17,851 nucleotides of DNA from AA29 sp041481445 (lineage in GTDB: Bacteria; Acidobacteriota; Vicinamibacteria; Fen-336): positions 1 through 17,851 of the forward strand of contig JBGPBV010000137.1 in assembly GCA_041481445.1 (NCBI GenBank), given 5' to 3'. Both the position numbers and the translations under genes were made by a program. Below are positions 14,464 to 17,851 of this stretch, piece by piece; the first letter of the stretch is position 1, and each line of letters begins with the position of its first letter. The notes under the pieces are model-generated. The model saw only the letters and a list, made by a program, of their open reading frames with translations, was not told where the DNA came from and did no database searches.

Positions 14464-15678
14464 TCACTCATACCGCAGCGCCTCCACCGGGGTGAGCCTG
14501 GCCGCGGCGGCCGCGGGGGCCAGGCCGGCCACGAGGCCGGTGACCGCCGCCGTCACGAGGCCGATGAGGATGAAGCCCGGCTTCACCTGCGCGGGGAAGA
14601 TCTGGCTCACGGCCAGGGCCACCAGCGCCCCCGCCAGCACGCCGCCCGCGCCGCCGAGCGTGGCCAGGAGCGACGACTCCATCAGGAACTGCCGCTTGAT
14701 GTCGCGCTTCTTCGCCCCCAGGGCCATGCGCAGCCCGATCTCCGCCGTGCGCTCCACCACCGAGACGAACATGATGTTGGCGACCACGATGCCTCCGACC
14801 ACCAGGGAGAGGCCCGAGATGAGCATCATGACCGCGAAGGCGGCCGCGGAGATCGAGCGCCACAACGACTGGATGGCTTCCGCGCCGACCACGCCGAATG
14901 GATCCTCGGCCCGGAACGGCGTCCGCCGGAGGGAGCGCAGCAGCGTCCGGACCTCCCCCTCCGTCTCCTCCAGGCCCTTCATGCCGCGGACCGGACGCAC
15001 CATGATCGCGATCCCGTCGTCCGAGGTCATCACCTTCTGGAGGAACGAGAGGGGCACGAACATCACGTTGTCGCGGTTCTGTCCCAGCACGTTGCCGAGC
15101 TTGGACTGGAGCCCGATGACGCGAAGCGGATAGCCGTGGACGTAGACCGTGCGGCCGATGGGATCGAGGTTCGGGAAGAGCTGGTCCTTGATGTCGTGGC
15201 CGATGATGGCCACCGCCGCCGCGTGCTCGTCTTCCAGGGGCGTGAAGAAGCGGCCCGCCTCGAGGTCCACGTTGAGCATGGTGAGGACGTTGGCGGTGTA
15301 GCCGGTCATGGTCACGTTCGAGAGCTTCCGGGGGCCGAGGTGCACGTTCGCGAACTGCTGGCCCTGCGCGCCCACGGCGGCGCAGGACCGGCACTCCGCG
15401 TTCACGATCTGCAGGTCGCGCATGGTCACCGGCTTGCGCCTGGTGGCCATGATGAACTCCTGCCGGCTGCGGAGGATGCCGTACTTGGTGAAGACGATGA
15501 CGTCGGGGTTGAGGTTGACGACCGTCTTCAGGACGTAGTCGTTGAGGCCGCTGATGACGGAGAGGACGGAGACCACGGTCATCACGCCGATGATCACCCC
15601 CAGGAGGGTGAGCCCCGACCGCAGCTTGTTCAGGCGCAGCGCCTGGAGGGCGACGGCGAACAGCTCGGAGAAGCCCAT
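14464..15678 (-). CDS. ABC exporter permease, MacB/FtsX type (first of pair)
   Basis: 404 residues from ATG 15678, 18 bases after the adaptor stop; the only ribosome site is a weak GGAAG. The first helix lies at ~21-44 (GLTLLGVIIGVMTVVSVLSV), then a MacB core domain (~50-280) with an unusual CRSC pair of cysteines near residue 95, and three C-terminal helices. Markers are GGIVVANIMFVSVVERTAEI, GLRMALGAKKRDIKRQFLME and the terminal TPVEALRYE. It is clearly a paralogue of the next permease but diverged throughout, so the two probably form a heterodimer. No ATPase domain is fused. Confidence 0.93.
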   Translation of the reverse strand: MGFSELFAVALQALRLNKLRSGLTLLGVIIGVMTVVSVLSVISGLNDYVLKTVVNLNPDVIVFTKYGILRSRQEFIMATRRKPVTMRDLQIVNAECRSCAAVGAQGQQFANVHLGPRKLSNVTMTGYTANVLTMLNVDLEAGRFFTPLEDEHAAAVAIIGHDIKDQLFPNLDPIGRTVYVHGYPLRVIGLQSKLGNVLGQNRDNVMFVPLSFLQKVMTSDDGIAIMVRPVRGMKGLEETEGEVRTLLRSLRRTPFRAEDPFGVVGAEAIQSLWRSISAAAFAVMMLISGLSLVVGGIVVANIMFVSVVERTAEIGLRMALGAKKRDIKRQFLMESSLLATLGGAGGVLAGALVALAVSQIFPAQVKPGFILIGLVTAAVTGLVAGLAPAAAAARLTPVEALRYE

Positions 15679-15696
15679 GGCTGCTTCCGCCGGAGG

Positions 15697-16956
15697 TCAG
15701 GACGTCCCCGCGCCCTGCCCTTCGGCGGCCTTCTTCTCCTTCTCCGACATCTTCTTCACGCGGTCGCCGTCCTTGATCTCGCGCAGCGCCTTGAAGGGAC
15801 CGGTGACGATCTCCTCGCCCGCCGGGACCCCGGAGACCACCTCGACCATCAGCTCTCCCGTGATCCCGGTCTTGATGGACGCGAAGACCGCCTTGCCGTC
15901 GCGCAGCGCGTAGACCCCCTGCTCCGTCTTCAGCTTCCCGGCCTCGTTCTTCTCGCCCCTGGGCGAGTCGCGCACGATCACCGCGGCCAGGGGCACCGCC
16001 GCCACCTTCTCCTTGACGCCGGTGATGATGTCGGCGGTGACGGAGAAGCCGGGCCGGATGCTGGGCGGCGGCGCCTGGACCTTCACCTTGACCTTGAAGT
16101 TGATGGCGTCGGAGGTGGTGGTCAGGCCCTGGAGGTCCGGGTCGTCCTTCAGGATCGGCGAGTTCCCCACCTCCGTGACCAGGCCGTCGAACGTCCGCCC
16201 GGGATAGGCGTCGATGTTGAGCAGCGCCTTCTGCCCGACCTGCACCGTCGGGGTGTCCGTCTCGTCCACCATCAGCACCGCCTCCACCGTCGACATGTCG
16301 GAGACGGTGAGGAGCTGGGTGCCGGGGTTGTTCATGGTGCCGATGACCGTGACCTCGCCCGCCTTCACCCGCAGCGTGGTCACGACCCCGTCGATGGGCG
16401 CGCGCACGGTGGTCTTCGAGAGGGTGTCGCGGTTGGCGCTGAGGCCGGCGCGCATCTGGTCCACGCGGTTCTGCGCGGCCTCGAAGGCGGAGCGCGCGGT
16501 CTCCAGGCCCGACTGGGCCCGCTGGAAGTCGGCCTCGGACGTGATCCGCGCGTCGTAGTTCCGCCGCGCCCGGTCGAAATCGCGCTCGGCCTGGGCCATG
16601 TTCTCCTTGGCGGAGTCGCGGTCGTTCAGGCTGGCCTTGAGGGCCGCGCTGGAGCCGGCCTCCTCCGCCGCCGCGCGGTTACGGTCGATCTGGAGGAGGA
16701 AGTCACCCTTGCTGACCTTGTCGCCCTCGCGCAGGACCAGGTTCACGACCTGGCCCTGCACGAGCGCCGACATCTCGACCTTGTTCTCGGCCTGGATCTT
16801 GCCGTTGGCGGTGACCTTGGAGACGATGTCCTGCGTCGCCACCCGGGCGGTGAGGACGGGCGTGGCCTTGTTCCGGTTGCGCGCGATGGCCGCCCCCGCG
16901 CCCAGCACGAGCACGGCGGCTACGATGATCCAGATGAGGCGCTTGCGACGAGTCAA
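15697..16956 (-). CDS. Periplasmic adaptor (MacA/HlyD-type) of an efflux system
   Basis: 419 residues from TTG 16956. The N-terminal RRKR then LIWIIVAAVLVLGAGAA is a membrane anchor. The lipoyl halves are at ~62-92 (ALVQGQVVNLVLREGDKVSK) and ~182-210 (TTVRAPIDGVVTTLRVKAGE), separated by an alpha-helical hairpin (~95-180) rich in Ala, Arg, Asp and Gln. A beta-barrel domain and membrane-proximal domain follow (~215-400), and the end is a charged KKMSEKEKKAAE tail. It should link the inner-membrane permeases to an outer-membrane channel, which is not in the window. No ribosome site lies before the TTG, while a candidate promoter ends only about nine bases upstream. It is the first gene of the efflux operon. 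Confidence 0.9.
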   Translation of the reverse strand: MTRRKRLIWIIVAAVLVLGAGAAIARNRNKATPVLTARVATQDIVSKVTANGKIQAENKVEMSALVQGQVVNLVLREGDKVSKGDFLLQIDRNRAAAEEAGSSAALKASLNDRDSAKENMAQAERDFDRARRNYDARITSEADFQRAQSGLETARSAFEAAQNRVDQMRAGLSANRDTLSKTTVRAPIDGVVTTLRVKAGEVTVIGTMNNPGTQLLTVSDMSTVEAVLMVDETDTPTVQVGQKALLNIDAYPGRTFDGLVTEVGNSPILKDDPDLQGLTTTSDAINFKVKVKVQAPPPSIRPGFSVTADIITGVKEKVAAVPLAAVIVRDSPRGEKNEAGKLKTEQGVYALRDGKAVFASIKTGITGELMVEVVSGVPAGEEIVTGPFKALREIKDGDRVKKMSEKEKKAAEGQGAGTS

Positions 16957-16964
16957 GGCGCGCC

Positions 16965-16993
16965 AAGCTACACCGCGGCCGCACCAGGGTCAA
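16965..16993 (-). promoter_or_regulatory. Candidate promoter of the efflux operon
   Basis: On the minus strand TTGACC (16993-16988) and TAGCTT (16970-16965) are exactly 17 bases apart; the -35 matches five of six and the -10 three of six. Transcription would begin at about 16958, within a base or two of the TTG start at 16956, giving an almost leaderless mRNA. It lies in the 85-bp gap after the DHODH-like gene. Confidence 0.35.
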
Positions 16994-17041
16994 CGCGTCT
17001 CGCGGCGGATGAGCGCGCTGCCCACCGGGGGGCGAGGATGG

Positions 17042-17851
17042 TCAGTCCCCGGCGCGCCAGCCCTGGAGCATCAGCATGTAGTTGGCGCGCTCGTAGACCC
17101 GCGGGTCGGGGCACGACGCGAGGTTCATGCTGCCCTGCATCTGCCGCAGCGACTCGTACTCGTGCTTCTCGAGCCACTCCGCGAGCTCCTGACGCAGGGT
17201 GGCGAGATAGGCCGGCCCGCGTTGCAGGAGCGCGGAGACGATCTGTACGGCGTGGGCGCCGGTCATGACGGACTGGATCACGTCGACCACGGTGTGCACG
17301 CCCCCGCTGACCGCCAGCGATGCCTTCACCCTTCCGGAGATGATGGCCAGCCAGCGGAGGCGGAGGGGCAGCTCCGAGGAGTGGGAGAGGTACACGGCGC
17401 GGCGCACCTGCAGCTCCTCGATGTCGATGTCGGGCTGGTAGAACCGGTTGAAGAGGACGAGGCCGTCCACTCCCGCCTCGTCGAGCCGCCTCGTGAAGTG
17501 GCCCAGGGCCGTGTAGAAAGGCGAGAGCTTCACCGCGAGCGGTACCCTCACCGCCCCCCGCACCGCGCGCACCATCTCGATCGTCCGCTCCTCGATCGAG
17601 TCCCCGCTCTCGTCCGGGTCCGTCGCGAGCTGGTAGACGTTCAGCTCCAGCGCGTCGGCCCCCGCTTCCTGCATGAGCCTGGCGTAGTCGAGCCATCCCC
17701 CGAGGGTGTAGCCGTTCAGGGAGGCGATCACCGGCACCGCGACCGCGGCCTTGATCTTCCGGAGCTGCTCCAGGTACTCGTGGGGTCCCAGGGCGAAGGC
17801 GTCGGAAGAAGGGAAATACGAGAGCGCCTCCGCGAAGGACTGCTCGTGCGA
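17042..17851 (-). CDS. Dihydroorotate dehydrogenase-like flavoprotein, 5' end cut by the right edge
   Basis: 269 residues visible, open to the window edge; family members are about 330 residues, so roughly 60 N-terminal residues are missing. The first visible residues, SHEQSFAEALSYFPSSDAFA, continue in frame through GPHEYLEQLRKIKAAV into PVIASLNG, so the internal GTG at 17737 is not the true start. FMN-barrel markers: VIASLNG, GADALELNVY, VPLAVKLSPF (active-site-region Lys), GVDGLVLFNRFYQPDIDIEE, LAVSGGVHTVVDVIQSVMTG and GAHAVQIVSALLQRG. It belongs to the DHODH-like group that is annotated separately from PyrD in anaerobic and soil bacteria, often near pyruvate:ferredoxin oxidoreductase genes; the physiological substrate is uncertain. 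It ends 85 bp before the adaptor gene. Confidence 0.9.
   Translation of the reverse strand, partial: SHEQSFAEALSYFPSSDAFALGPHEYLEQLRKIKAAVAVPVIASLNGYTLGGWLDYARLMQEAGADALELNVYQLATDPDESGDSIEERTIEMVRAVRGAVRVPLAVKLSPFYTALGHFTRRLDEAGVDGLVLFNRFYQPDIDIEELQVRRAVYLSHSSELPLRLRWLAIISGRVKASLAVSGGVHTVVDVIQSVMTGAHAVQIVSALLQRGPAYLATLRQELAEWLEKHEYESLRQMQGSMNLASCPDPRVYERANYMLMLQGWRAGD

Noticed and set aside
12397..17268. A 1,623-codon open frame on the plus strand opposite the glycan and efflux genes
   Set aside because: It is antisense to four well-supported genes (ends at 12358, 13189, 14464, 15697) that happen to share one reading frame, so G/C-biased third positions keep the matching antisense frame open. 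Its product is an Arg/His/Asp/Gly/Val-rich string without domains.

Overview
This is a strongly GC-rich stretch with G/C-biased third codon positions, many GTG/TTG starts and Gram-negative-style envelope proteins: a CopC-CopD fusion, a MacA/MacB-type efflux set and many signal peptides. It suits a soil or sediment bacterium of an Acidobacteriota, Gemmatimonadota, Myxococcota or Rokubacteria-like lineage. There is no rRNA or marker protein, so the taxon is inference. I see no tRNA, rRNA, CRISPR array, insertion sequence or phage gene.

Left part (1-4547). The head of an exported protein leaves the left edge on the minus strand (1-64). Divergent to it is a secreted protein of seven ~55-residue repeats plus a lectin-like C-terminal domain (189-2036), probably starting at a CTG codon. 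It converges, with a 5-bp gap, on an exported GH13 alpha-glucosidase with an alpha-1,6-type active-site signature (2042-3811, minus). Divergent to that enzyme is a chalcone-isomerase-like exported protein (3975-4547, plus).

From 4618 to the right edge every gene is on the minus strand, so transcription runs right to left. In that order: a DHODH-like flavoprotein cut by the edge (17042-17851); a periplasmic adaptor and two MacB/FtsX-type permeases (16956 to 13189), with no ATPase gene in the window; a three-gene set joined by two 4-nt overlaps (PIG-L-like protein, GNAT-like protein, GT4 glycosyltransferase; 13119 to 10296); and a copper-handling set (10249 to 4618). The copper set holds a YtkA-like exported protein with an N-terminal His, a CopC-CopD fusion with extra C-terminal beta domains, and a multicopper oxidase with Ig/PKD domains and a His/Asp-rich tail.

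How they may work together: the copper set has a periplasmic copper-binding protein (CopC), a membrane copper protein (CopD), an oxidase with all expected copper ligands and a large His-rich metal-binding tail, which together suggest envelope copper handling or metal oxidation. The PIG-L/GNAT/GT4 set looks like a small pathway that modifies and transfers a sugar onto an envelope glycan or lipid. The adaptor and two permeases form the membrane part of an ABC export system whose ATPase must lie elsewhere. The strongest candidates for something undescribed are the His-rich multicopper oxidase cassette and the coupled PIG-L(HPGHE)/GNAT/GT4 cassette.
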